64,000 bases of DNA from Dokdonella sp. (GTDB lineage Bacteria > Pseudomonadota > Gammaproteobacteria > Xanthomonadales > Rhodanobacteraceae): positions 1,674,001-1,738,000 of the forward strand of contig JANQAE010000001.1 in the NCBI GenBank assembly GCA_024707225.1, written 5' to 3'. Shown piece after piece: positions 1 to 7,851 of this stretch; within the stretch, counting starts at the first letter, position 1, and each line of letters opens with the position of its first letter. Both the position numbers and the translations under genes were made by a program. The notes beneath the pieces were generated by a model. That model was not told where the DNA came from and ran no database searches. It saw only the letters and a program-made list of their open reading frames with translations.

Positions 1-1
1 C

Positions 2-1162
2 TGGGGCGCGACGCTCGACGACCGCCGGCTGTGGGGCGCAATGCGGATGTCGCCGACCGACCTGGCCGACGTCGGCGCGCTGACCTATACCTACCTCGCC
101 AACGGCGTGACGCCGGCCGGCAACTGGACCGGCCTGTTCCGGCCCGGCGAGCGCGTGCGCCTGCGCTTCATCAACGGCTCGGCGATGACGTTCTTCGACG
201 TGCGCATCCCGGGCCTCAAGATGACCGTGGTCGCGGCCGACGGCCAGAACGTGCATCCAGTGACGGTGGACGAGTTCCGCATCGGCGTGGCCGAGACCTA
301 CGACGTGATCGTCGAGCCGTCCGGCCAGGATGCCTATACGATCTTCGCGCAGGCGATGGACCGCGGCGGCTACGCGCGCGCGACGCTGGCGGTCCGCGAC
401 GGACTGGCCGCGCCGGTGCCGGCGCTCGATCCGCGGCCGCTGCTGACGATGGCCGACATGGGCCACGGCGGACATGGCGGGCACGATGCGCACGGCGCGC
501 CGGCGAAGGCTGCGCCGTCCGGACACGAGGGCCATGCCGGCCACGACACGCAGGCGGCCGGCGCGGCGCGCGACGAGCATGACGCACACGGCGGCGCGCA
601 TGCCGCGATGGGCCACGGCACCGCGGCGATGCAGACGCATCCGGCCAGCGAGAGCGGCAATCCCGGCGTCGACATGCAGACGATGACGCCGACGCCGCGC
701 CTGGACGATCCGGGCATCGGCCTGCGCGACAACGGACGCCGCGTGCTGACCTATGCCGATCTCGCCAGCCGCTTCGCCGATCCGGACGGCCGCGAGCCGG
801 GACGCACGATCGAGCTGCACCTGACCGGCCACATGGAGCGCTACGTCTGGTCGTTCGACGGCATCCGCTTCGGCGATGCCGAGCCGCTGCGCCTGCGCTA
901 CGGCGAGCGCCTGCGCATCGTGCTCGTCAACGACACGATGATGGAGCATCCGATCCACCTGCACGGCCTGTGGAGCGATCTGGAGGACGCCGACGGCGCG
1001 TTCCGCGTACGCAAGCACACCGTCAACATGCCGCCGGGCACGCGCCGCAGCTATCGCGTGACCGCCGACGCGCTGGGCCGCTGGGCCTACCACTGCCATC
1101 TGCTCTATCACATGGATGCCGGCATGTTCCGCGAGGTGCGCGTCGAGGAGGGCTCGGCATGA
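2..1162 (+). CDS. copA: CopA-type multicopper oxidase, 5' end outside window
   Basis: Periplasmic multicopper oxidase of the CopA/PcoA copper-resistance family; family members oxidise Cu(I) to less toxic Cu(II). Only the last 386 residues are present and the frame is open to the window edge, so the true start lies upstream. Visible copper-site motifs are HPIHLHG (bases 947-967) and, close to the C-terminus, HCHLLYHMDAGMF (from base 1091), which hold trinuclear and type 1 copper ligands. A Met/His-rich linker (bases about 448-620, containing GHGGHGGHDAHG) is typical of CopA and probably binds extra copper. The stop overlaps the copB start (ATGA), indicating translational coupling. This gene is distinct from the copper ATPase gene at 2805, which often carries the same symbol. 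Confidence 0.93.
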   Translation, partial: WGATLDDRRLWGAMRMSPTDLADVGALTYTYLANGVTPAGNWTGLFRPGERVRLRFINGSAMTFFDVRIPGLKMTVVAADGQNVHPVTVDEFRIGVAETYDVIVEPSGQDAYTIFAQAMDRGGYARATLAVRDGLAAPVPALDPRPLLTMADMGHGGHGGHDAHGAPAKAAPSGHEGHAGHDTQAAGAARDEHDAHGGAHAAMGHGTAAMQTHPASESGNPGVDMQTMTPTPRLDDPGIGLRDNGRRVLTYADLASRFADPDGREPGRTIELHLTGHMERYVWSFDGIRFGDAEPLRLRYGERLRIVLVNDTMMEHPIHLHGLWSDLEDADGAFRVRKHTVNMPPGTRRSYRVTADALGRWAYHCHLLYHMDAGMFREVRVEEGSA

Positions 1163-2277
1163 ACGCACGACACCTGCGCCTGCGGCTGATCGCACTTTCG
1201 GTCGCTGCATGCCTGGCCGGACTGCCGGTCGCGCACGCGATGACCGCCGAGACGGCCCGCCGCGAAGAAATGCCGCGCGCGCCGCAGCGATCGGCCGGTC
1301 ACGAGTCGAAGAGCCAGGGTTCGATCGATCGCGGCTCGATGAATCATGACTCGATGGATCATGACTCGATGGATCATGACTCGATGGATCATGACTCGAT
1401 GGATCATGACTCGATGGATCATGACTCGATGGATCATGGCTCGATGGACCATGGCTCGATGGATCATGGCTCGATGGATCATGGCTCGATGGATCACGGC
1501 TCGATGGATCACGGCTCGATGGATCATGGTGCGATGGACCACGGCACCGCCGACGCGGCCGGGCCGCTCCTGCCGCCGATCACCGACGCCGACCGCGCGG
1601 CCGCGTTCCCGGATCTCGGCGGCATGCGCATGCAGGACCACATGGACGACGATCCGGTGCTGGCCTCGTTCGCGTTCGACCGGCTCGAATGGCAGGACGC
1701 GCCGGGCGATGCGGCCGCGTGGGAGACCAAGGCCTGGGTCGGCCGCAGCTTCGACCGGCTCTGGTTGCGCAGCGAGGGCGAACGCAGCGGCGGCCGCCTC
1801 GAGCACGCGCAGGCCGAGCTGCTGTGGAGCCACGCGTTCCATCCGTGGTGGGATCTGATGGTCGGCATCCGCCACGATTTCGCGCCGGGCGCGTCCAAGG
1901 ACTGGCTCGCGATCGGTGTGCAGGGGCTGGCGCCGTACAAGTTCGAGACGAAGGCGACCGCGTATCTGGCCGGCGACGGCCGCATCGCCGCCTCGTTCGA
2001 GGCGGAGTACGAGCTGCTGCTGACCAACCGGCTGATCCTGCAGCCGCTGGTCGAGGCCACGCTGTACTCGCGCACCGACGCCGCGCGCGGCACCGGCGCG
2101 GGCCTGGACCGCCTCGAGGCCGGCCTGCGTCTGCGCTACGAGATCCGCCGCGAGTTCGCGCCGTACGTCGGCTGGGTCTGGCAGCGCCGCTACGGCGACG
2201 GCGCCGATCTGGCGCGGGCGCACGGCGAGCCGGTCGAGGACGGGCGTCTGGTCGCCGGTCTGCGCGTCTGGTTCTGA
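1159..2277 (+). CDS. copB: Copper resistance protein B (outer membrane)
   Basis: Predicted 372-residue CopB-family outer-membrane copper-binding protein. The start is the ATG that overlaps the oxidase stop and gives a clear signal peptide (hydrophobic LIALSVAACLAGLPVAHA). After it comes a Met/His repeat of 14 pentapeptides (SMNHD, five SMDHD, seven SMDHG, AMDHG), a classic copper-binding array but unusually regular. The C-terminal part (from about residue 150) matches the CopB domain, predicted to be a beta-barrel, and ends in a phenylalanine (AGLRVWF) as outer-membrane barrels commonly do. Family knowledge: CopB sequesters copper at the outer membrane alongside CopA. A strong stem-loop follows the stop. 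Confidence 0.93.
   Translation: MNARHLRLRLIALSVAACLAGLPVAHAMTAETARREEMPRAPQRSAGHESKSQGSIDRGSMNHDSMDHDSMDHDSMDHDSMDHDSMDHDSMDHGSMDHGSMDHGSMDHGSMDHGSMDHGSMDHGAMDHGTADAAGPLLPPITDADRAAAFPDLGGMRMQDHMDDDPVLASFAFDRLEWQDAPGDAAAWETKAWVGRSFDRLWLRSEGERSGGRLEHAQAELLWSHAFHPWWDLMVGIRHDFAPGASKDWLAIGVQGLAPYKFETKATAYLAGDGRIAASFEAEYELLLTNRLILQPLVEATLYSRTDAARGTGAGLDRLEAGLRLRYEIRREFAPYVGWVWQRRYGDGADLARAHGEPVEDGRLVAGLRVWF
1336..1545 (+). repeat. 14 x 15-bp in-frame tandem repeat in copB
   Basis: Fourteen direct 15-bp units, consensus TCGATGGATCATGRC, encode (S/A)M(D/N)H(D/G). Units 2-6 (1351-1425) are identical at every base and end in GAC (Asp). Units 7-13 (1426-1530) end in GGC or GGT (Gly) and vary at third positions (CAT/CAC, GAT/GAC). 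The unit is a multiple of 3, so copy-number change alters length without breaking the frame. Confidence 0.97.
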
Positions 2278-2283
2278 GCGTCG

Positions 2284-2308
2284 GCGGCGCGGCACCGTGC
2301 CGCGCCGC
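2284..2308 (+). terminator. Stem-loop after copB
   Basis: Perfect inverted repeat GCGGCGCGGCAC / GTGCCGCGCCGC separated by one base, starting 7 bases after the copB stop. There is no T-tract, so it could be a weak terminator or a 3' stabilising hairpin. It ends at the base before the -35 element of the next promoter. Confidence 0.55.
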
Positions 2309-2340
2309 TTGACCCTGGTCTCGGGTCCAGGGTCTAAGCT
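2309..2340 (+). promoter_or_regulatory. CueR/MerR-type promoter with operator dyad
   Basis: TTGACC (-35, 2309-2314) and a -10-like CTAAGC/TAAGCT (2334-2340) are separated by an over-long 19-20 bp spacer, the hallmark of promoters activated by MerR-family DNA distortion. The spacer region carries a perfect dyad ACCCTGG-8 bp-CCAGGGT (2312-2333), which closely resembles known CueR boxes (ACCTTCC...GGAAGGT). The regulator ATG at 2347 is only about 7 bases past the -10, so the transcript is expected to be leaderless or nearly so. Confidence 0.85.
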
Positions 2341-2346
2341 GGTCGC

Positions 2347-2808
2347 ATGAACGCTCTCCCTTCCCGCTCGATGACGATCGGCGCCCTGGCCAGGGCCAGC
2401 GGCGTCGGCATCGACGCGATCCGCTTCTACGAGCGCCAGGGCCTGCTGCCGAAGCCGGCCCGGCGCGCCTCGGGCTATCGCGACTACCCGCCCGCCACCG
2501 TGCAGCGCCTGCGCTTCATCCGCCACGCCAAGGCGCTCGGCTTCAGCCTGGCCGAGATCGGCGATCTGCTGACGCTGTCGGCCGACCACGAGCGCGGCGT
2601 CGAGGGCATCCGCAGGCGCGCCGAAGACCGCCTGGCCGCGCTCGAGCAGCGCATCGCCGAGCTCGAACGCGTCCGCGACGGACTGAAGACCTTGATCGAC
2701 GCCTGCCCCGGTCACGGCGAGCCGGACCGCTGTCCGATCCTGCGCGCGCTCGGCGACGAGTGCGACGATGCAGCGGCCGTTACGGCTGTCGCGGCGGTGC
2801 GCCGATGA
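2347..2808 (+). CDS. cueR: CueR-like Cu(I)-responsive MerR regulator
   Basis: MerR-family regulator of 153 residues. The N-terminal winged helix-turn-helix reads [20 protein letters not shown] followed by [19 protein letters not shown]; a dimerisation coiled coil spans roughly residues 85-115. The metal loop [10 protein letters not shown] (about residues 119-128) has the two cysteines used by CueR to bind Cu(I) and closely resembles the CueR loop. The MerR-type promoter lies directly upstream, so autoregulation is likely. The stop overlaps the ATPase start (ATGA), so sensor and pump are co-translated. Another monovalent metal such as Ag(I) or Au(I) is possible, but the copper neighbours favour copper. 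Confidence 0.88.
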   Translation: MNALPSRSMTIGALARASGVGIDAIRFYERQGLLPKPARRASGYRDYPPATVQRLRFIRHAKALGFSLAEIGDLLTLSADHERGVEGIRRRAEDRLAALEQRIAELERVRDGLKTLIDACPGHGEPDRCPILRALGDECDDAAAVTAVAAVRR

Positions 2809-5404
2809 ACGCGCCGTCCTGTCACAGCGACGCCGCATCCGCCGGACCGGCCGCCGAGCGCGATCCGGTCTGCGGCATGACCGTCGATCCGGCGAGCACG
2901 CCGCATCACGCCGACCACGCCGGCCGTCGCTGGTACTTCTGCTCGGCGCGCTGCCGCGAGCGCTTCGTTGCCGATCCGCAGCGCTATCCCGCCGGCACGA
3001 CTGCGACCACCGCACCAGCAGCACCATCGTGCTGCCACGGCCACGCCGAATCGGGCACAACCGCTTCCGCACCGTCCGCCGATCGCGATCCGGTCTGCGG
3101 CATGACGGTCGATCCGGCGGCCAGCCCGCACCAGGCCGACCATGCCGGCCGGCGCTGGCATTTCTGCTCGGCACGCTGCCGCGAGCGCTTCGTCGCCGAT
3201 CCGGATCGCCATCTCGGCGCAGCGGCTGCCGCGCCCGCGACGAGCGCCGGCGCGCTCTACACCTGCCCGATGCATCCGCAGATCCGCCAGCGCGGGCCCG
3301 GCCACTGCCCGCTCTGCGGCATGGCATTGGAACCGCTGCTGCCGGACGCCGGAGAGGACGATGACGGCACGCTGGCCGCGCTCGGCCGGCGCCTGACGAT
3401 CTGCGTCGCGCTGACCGCGCCGGTCGTCGCGATCGCGATGGGCCCGCATCTGGCCGGCTGGCACCTGCCTGCGCCGTGGGGTGCGATCGCCGCCTGGATC
3501 GAGGCCGTGCTGGCGACGATCGTCGTGCTCTGGGGCGGCGCCGGCTTCTTCGTGCGCGGCTGGCGCTCGCTGCGGCCGTGGGCGCCGAACATGTATACGC
3601 TGATCGCGCTCGGCACCGGCGTGGCCTGGCTCTACAGCACCATAGCGTTCGCCGCACCGGAGCTGTTCCCGGCGGCGTTCCGCGACCGGCACGGCGCGGT
3701 CGCGGTCTACTTCGAGGCAGCCGCGGTCATCGTGACCCTGGTCCTGCTCGGCGACCTGCTCGAACTGCGCGCGCGCCGCCGCACCGGCGCGGCACTCAAG
3801 GCCTTGCTCGGCCTGGCGCCGAAACAGGCGCGCCGCGTCGGCGCGGACGGCTCCGAGGCCGACGTGCCGCTCGATGCGGTCGCGGTCGGCGACGTGCTGC
3901 GGATCCGTCCCGGCGAGAAAGTCCCGGTCGACGGCCGCGTCGTCGACGGCGCCAGCCACCTCGACGAGTCGATGCTGACCGGCGAGCCGATGCCGGTCGC
4001 CAAGGCCGCCGGCGACCCCGTCACCGGCGGCACGCTCAACCGCGACGGCGCGCTGCTGATGCGTGCCGAGCGCGTCGGCGCCGACACGCTGCTCGCGCAG
4101 ATCGTCGGCCTGGTCGCCGAGGCGCAGCGCTCGCGTGCACCGCTGCAGCGCGTCGCCGACCGTGTCGCGGCCGTGTTCGTGCCGGCGGTGATCGGCGTCG
4201 CGCTGGCCGCCTTCGCGGGCTGGGCCTGGGTCGGACCGGAACCGCGCCTGGCCCATGCGCTGATCGCCGCGGTGTCGGTGCTGATCATCGCCTGTCCGTG
4301 CGCGCTCGGTCTGGCGACGCCGATCTCGATCATGGTCGCCAGCGGCCGCGCGCGCAGAACGGCATCCTGTTCCGCGACGCCGCCGCGATCGAACAGCTGC
4401 GCCTGGTCGACACGCTGGTCGTCGACAAGACCGGCACGCTGACCGAGGGCCGGCCGTCGCTGCGCGCGATCGAGCCGCTCGACGGCCACGACGAGACCGA
4501 TGCGCTGGCGCTGGCGGCCGCGCTCGAACGCGCCAGCGAACACCCCCTGGCGCGCGCGATCGTCGCCGCGGCCGAAGCGCGCGGGCTGGCCGCGCCGGCC
4601 GCCGCCGGCTTCGTCGCGCGCAACGGCCTGGGTGTGGAGGGCCGCGTCGACGGCCGGCCGCTCGCACTCGGCAACGCCGCGCTGCTGCGCGAGTACGGCA
4701 TCGAGCTACCGGCAGCGGCGCTGGACCGCGCCGAGGCGCTGCGCGCGGACGGCGCGACCGTGGTGTTCCTCGCCGTGGACGGCCGTCCGGCCGCGCTGTT
4801 CGCGATCGCCGACCGCATCAAGCCCTCGACGCCGCAGGCGATCGCGCAGCTGCACGCGGCCGGTCTGCGCATCGTCATGCTGACCGGCGATACCGCGACG
4901 AGCGCGCGCGCGGTCGCCGCCGCGCTCGGCATCGACGCCGTCCATGCCGAGGTCTCACCGGCCGGCAAGGCCGCGGTGATCGCGGCACTCAAGCGCGAGG
5001 GCCGGCGCGTCGCGATGGCCGGCGACGGCATCAACGATGCGCCGGCGCTGGCCGCGGCCGACATCGGCATCGCGATGGGCGACGGCACCGACGTCGCGAT
5101 CGAGAGCGCCCGGGTGACCCTGGTCAAGGGCGATCTGGCCGGCATCGTGCGTGCGCGTGCACTGTCGCAGGCGACCGTGCGCAACATCCACCAGAACCTC
5201 GCGTTCGCGTTCGGCTACAACGCGCTCGGCGTACCGATCGCGGCCGGTGCGCTGTATCCGCTGACCGGCCTGGTGCTCTCGCCGATGATCGCAGCGCTGG
5301 CGATGAGTCTGTCGTCGGTGTCGGTGGTCGCCAATGCGCTGCGCCTGCGCACGCTGCCGCTGCGCCCGGCTCCGCAGCAGCCGGTCGAACCGCAGCGGCC
5401 ATGA
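2805..5404 (+). CDS. copA: Copper-exporting P1B-type ATPase (frame broken by 1 bp)
   Basis: Cu(I)-transporting P-type ATPase, 866 residues after correction. The N-terminus has two YHS domains ([10 protein letters not shown] at about residues 20 and 94, each with [10 protein letters not shown]) and a heavy-metal-binding domain (YTCPMHP ... CPLCGM, about residues 152-178) in place of the usual HMA domains. The membrane CPC motif is at residues 497-499 ([12 protein letters not shown]). The phosphorylation site DKTGTLTEG and the hinge [20 protein letters not shown] are intact. The frame breaks at 4344-4356 in GGCCGCGCGCGCAG; adding one G restores the expected [13 protein letters not shown]. No slippery heptamer is present, so programmed frameshifting is unlikely and a sequence error is favoured. 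Co-transcribed with the CueR-like gene. Confidence 0.9.
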
Positions 5405-5502
5405 CAGCCGTCACCCGCGATCGCTGACGGCCGGGTCTGCTGCGCGCGGGCCTGGATCCGGATCATCGTTGCTGCACCCTGACGGTGCCGGAGGCTCTGA
5501 CG

Positions 5503-5679
5503 ATGATCGACGTTTCGACCCTGTCGCCCTCGACCCGCGCCACGCTGGCCAGGTGGATGCCGATCCTGATCGCGATCGGCGTGGTCTGGCTGCTCGCACG
5601 CGGCGTGCGCCGGCTGTTCTGGACCGGCTTCGGTCTGTTCTGCGCGTTCTGGTGGGCCGGCCCGTGGCTGCTGCGCTGA
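5503..5679 (+). CDS. Small membrane protein, unknown function
   Basis: Predicted 58-residue protein. The ATG at 5503 is chosen because a GGAGG ribosome binding site (5490-5494) sits 8 bases upstream. The centre is a hydrophobic segment (MPILIAIGVVWLLARGV), then basic residues (RRLF), then a second aromatic-rich hydrophobic stretch (FGLFCAFWWAGPWLLR), so one or two membrane passes are expected. No family is recognised. It follows the copper ATPase by about 100 bases on the same strand and might be read through from it, but nothing in it suggests metal binding. Confidence 0.55.
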   Translation: MIDVSTLSPSTRATLARWMPILIAIGVVWLLARGVRRLFWTGFGLFCAFWWAGPWLLR

Positions 5680-5688
5680 GCGCGGTGC

Positions 5689-6840
5689 TCAGCCGGCCGA
5701 CGCGCACAGCCGGGCCAGATCGGCGTAGCCGTCGAACACGGCGGCCGCACCGCAGCCCGGACAGGCCGGATCGCGCGGCAGCGCCAGTTCGCGCATCGTC
5801 GCGGCCAGTGCGTCGTAGCACAGCAGCCGGCCGGTCAGCGGCCGGCCGATGCCGAGCACGAGCTTGATCGCCTCGGTCGCCTGCAGCAGGCCGATCGTGC
5901 CGGGCAGCACGCCGAGCACGCCGGCCTCGCTGCAGTTGGGCGCCTCGGCCGCCGACGGCGGCTCCGGGAACAGGCAGCGATAGCACGGCGAGGCCGCGTC
6001 GCACGGATCGAACACGCTGACCTGGCCGCTGAAGCGGTGCACCGCACCGTAGACCAGCGGGATGCCGAGCCGGCGTGTCGCCGCGTCGAGCAGGTAGCGC
6101 GTCGGGAAGTTGTCGGCGCCGTCGATCACGACGTCGTGGCCGGCGATCGCCGCCTCGACGTTGGCCGCGAGCAGCCGTTCCTCGCGCACGCCGATCTCGA
6201 TGCCGGGATTCAAGGCCGACAGCGCGATCCGCGCCGATTCGGTCTTGGCCATGCCGATGCGCGCGTCGGCGTGCAGCACCTGCCGCTGCAGGTTGGAGCG
6301 CTCGACGCGATCGTCGTCGATCAGGGTCAGACGGCCGACGCCGGCCGCGGCCAGGTACAGCGCCGCCGGTGATCCGAGGCCGCCGGCGCCGATCAGCGCG
6401 ATCCGTGCCCGCAGCAGCCGCGCCTGGCCGGCGAGGCCGACCTCGGGCAGCACCAGATGCCGCGCATAGCGTTCGCCGGCATCGGCGCCGAGTGCACCGG
6501 CCGCCTCGGGCAGGCCCTCGGCGCGCCAGCGTGCGAAGCCGCCGGCGACCGAACGCACGTCGCGGTAGCCGAGCGCGAGCAGCGTCTGGCGCGCGAACAG
6601 CGAGCGGCGGCCGCTCGCGCACAACGTCAGGATCGGCCGGTCGCGGTCCGGCTGCAGCGCCGGGAAGCGGTCCTCGATCGCGCCGCGCGCCAGACCGAGC
6701 GCATCGACGGGACCGCCGCCGGCACGCTCGTCGTCCTCGCGCACGTCGAGCAGCAGCGCACCGCCGAGCTGCGCCTGCCGCGCCGATCGCGGATCGATCT
6801 CGGCCTCGGAAGGGAGCGCCGCGCAAGCGTCGGACGACAC
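5689..6840 (-). CDS. moeB: Rhodanese-MoeB/ThiF fusion (sulfur-carrier adenylyltransferase)
   Basis: 383 residues. The N-terminal rhodanese domain (about 20-110) has an active-site loop starting with Cys (TLCASGRRSLFARQTLLALG). The C-terminal E1-like domain (about 125-375) has the nucleotide-binding glycines GAGGLGSPAALYLAAAGVG, the DDDRVERSNLQRQ segment and two zinc-type pairs (CYRC, CPGC). MoeB adenylates the C-terminal glycine of MoaD for molybdopterin synthesis; ThiF does the same for ThiS. The rhodanese probably supplies sulfur. Domain order is the reverse of eukaryotic MOCS3. It is the last gene of a group that includes moeA and mobA, which supports a molybdenum-cofactor role. Confidence 0.88.
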   Translation of the reverse strand: MSSDACAALPSEAEIDPRSARQAQLGGALLLDVREDDERAGGGPVDALGLARGAIEDRFPALQPDRDRPILTLCASGRRSLFARQTLLALGYRDVRSVAGGFARWRAEGLPEAAGALGADAGERYARHLVLPEVGLAGQARLLRARIALIGAGGLGSPAALYLAAAGVGRLTLIDDDRVERSNLQRQVLHADARIGMAKTESARIALSALNPGIEIGVREERLLAANVEAAIAGHDVVIDGADNFPTRYLLDAATRRLGIPLVYGAVHRFSGQVSVFDPCDAASPCYRCLFPEPPSAAEAPNCSEAGVLGVLPGTIGLLQATEAIKLVLGIGRPLTGRLLCYDALAATMRELALPRDPACPGCGAAAVFDGYADLARLCASAG

Positions 6841-6852
6841 GGCCGCGATCCG

Positions 6853-7851
6853 TCAGCCCGATCCGAGCGAGGCCGCGCTGCGGCCGCTGCGCTGCTCGAC
6901 CAGGGCGAGATTGGCCGCGATCGACGGCTGATCGGGCGCGAGCTTCCTCGCGTAGCTCAGCACGTCCAGCGCAGCGTCGATGCGGCCGTCGTGGAAGCAG
7001 GCCATGCCGTAGAGATTGAGCGCATTGAGATCGTCCGGGTGCTGCACCAGTGCGCGTTCGAGGCAACGGATCGCGAGTTTCAGATCGCCTTCCTTGAGAT
7101 GATGCTGGGCGAGGTAGATCAGCGCCTCGGGCTCGTTCTTCCACTGCTCGAACTGCGGCGCCCACTTCTCGCGCATGCGCGCGTAGTACGCCTCGCGCTG
7201 CGGCTCGTTGGCGTTGGGGCCGTAGCCGCAGCCCGACTCGCCGATCGCGCCGTTCCAGATGCAGGTGGCGGCCTGTACCCACTGGAAGCGCGTGCGCGTC
7301 GCGCAGTTGATGAAGAAGTCGTGGTCCTCGTAGACCGGGAACGTCGGATCGAAGCGCGCGCCCTCCTCGACCAGGCTGCGGTGGAACAGCGTCGCGACCG
7401 GCTGGCTGCGGTTCTGGTTGTACAGCTGCATGTGGAAGCCGGCGCGTCCGCTGTAGCCGATCAGCGAGCCGTCGACGTCGTGGACGCGTGCACTCGAGTA
7501 CAGCAGCCGTACGCCCTCGCCGCGCGGCGCCTCGAGCAGCGTGCGCACGTGCTCGGGCAGCAGTTCGTCGTCGTCGTCGAGGAAGTTCAGCCATTCGCCG
7601 CGGGCCGCGTCGAGACAGGCATTGGCGGCCTCGGGCCGCGTCAGGCGGCGATCGGGGTCGGGCCGGATCAGGCGCAGCGGGCGCCCGTCGATCTGCTCGG
7701 GCAGGTCGCGGTGCGCCGCGCCGCAGGCCGCGACGACGACGATCTCGATCGCCGGCCAGGTCTGCGCGGCCGCCGAGGCCAGCGCGCGGTCGAGCGTCGG
7801 CCGGTCCATGCTGCGGATCAGGATCGATACCAGGGGCGTGTCGTCGGTCAT
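6853..7851 (-). CDS. Family 2 glycosyltransferase with C-terminal TPR
   Basis: Predicted 332 residues. The GT-A fold begins VSILIRSMDRPTLDRALAS, as in family 2 glycosyltransferases, and has an acidic DxD-type motif LDDDDE near residue 98 for metal/nucleotide-sugar binding. From about residue 235 there are two to three tetratricopeptide repeats (ALIYLAQHHLKEGDLKLAI; LNLYGMACFHDGRIDAALDV). No membrane segment is seen, so it is probably cytoplasmic or peripheral. The start overlaps the moeA stop by 4 bases, so it is translationally coupled to molybdenum-cofactor genes without an obvious functional reason. Donor and acceptor cannot be told from sequence. Confidence 0.8.
   Translation of the reverse strand: MTDDTPLVSILIRSMDRPTLDRALASAAAQTWPAIEIVVVAACGAAHRDLPEQIDGRPLRLIRPDPDRRLTRPEAANACLDAARGEWLNFLDDDDELLPEHVRTLLEAPRGEGVRLLYSSARVHDVDGSLIGYSGRAGFHMQLYNQNRSQPVATLFHRSLVEEGARFDPTFPVYEDHDFFINCATRTRFQWVQAATCIWNGAIGESGCGYGPNANEPQREAYYARMREKWAPQFEQWKNEPEALIYLAQHHLKEGDLKLAIRCLERALVQHPDDLNALNLYGMACFHDGRIDAALDVLSYARKLAPDQPSIAANLALVEQRSGRSAASLGSG

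Noticed and set aside
1336-1545. Regular short repeats as a CRISPR array
   Set aside because: The units are contiguous 15-bp direct repeats without spacers and are in frame inside copB.
4344-4356. Programmed ribosomal frameshift in the copper ATPase
   Set aside because: E. coli copA has such a site near its 5' end, but here the break is mid-gene, lacks a slippery heptamer, and resembles six other indels in this window.
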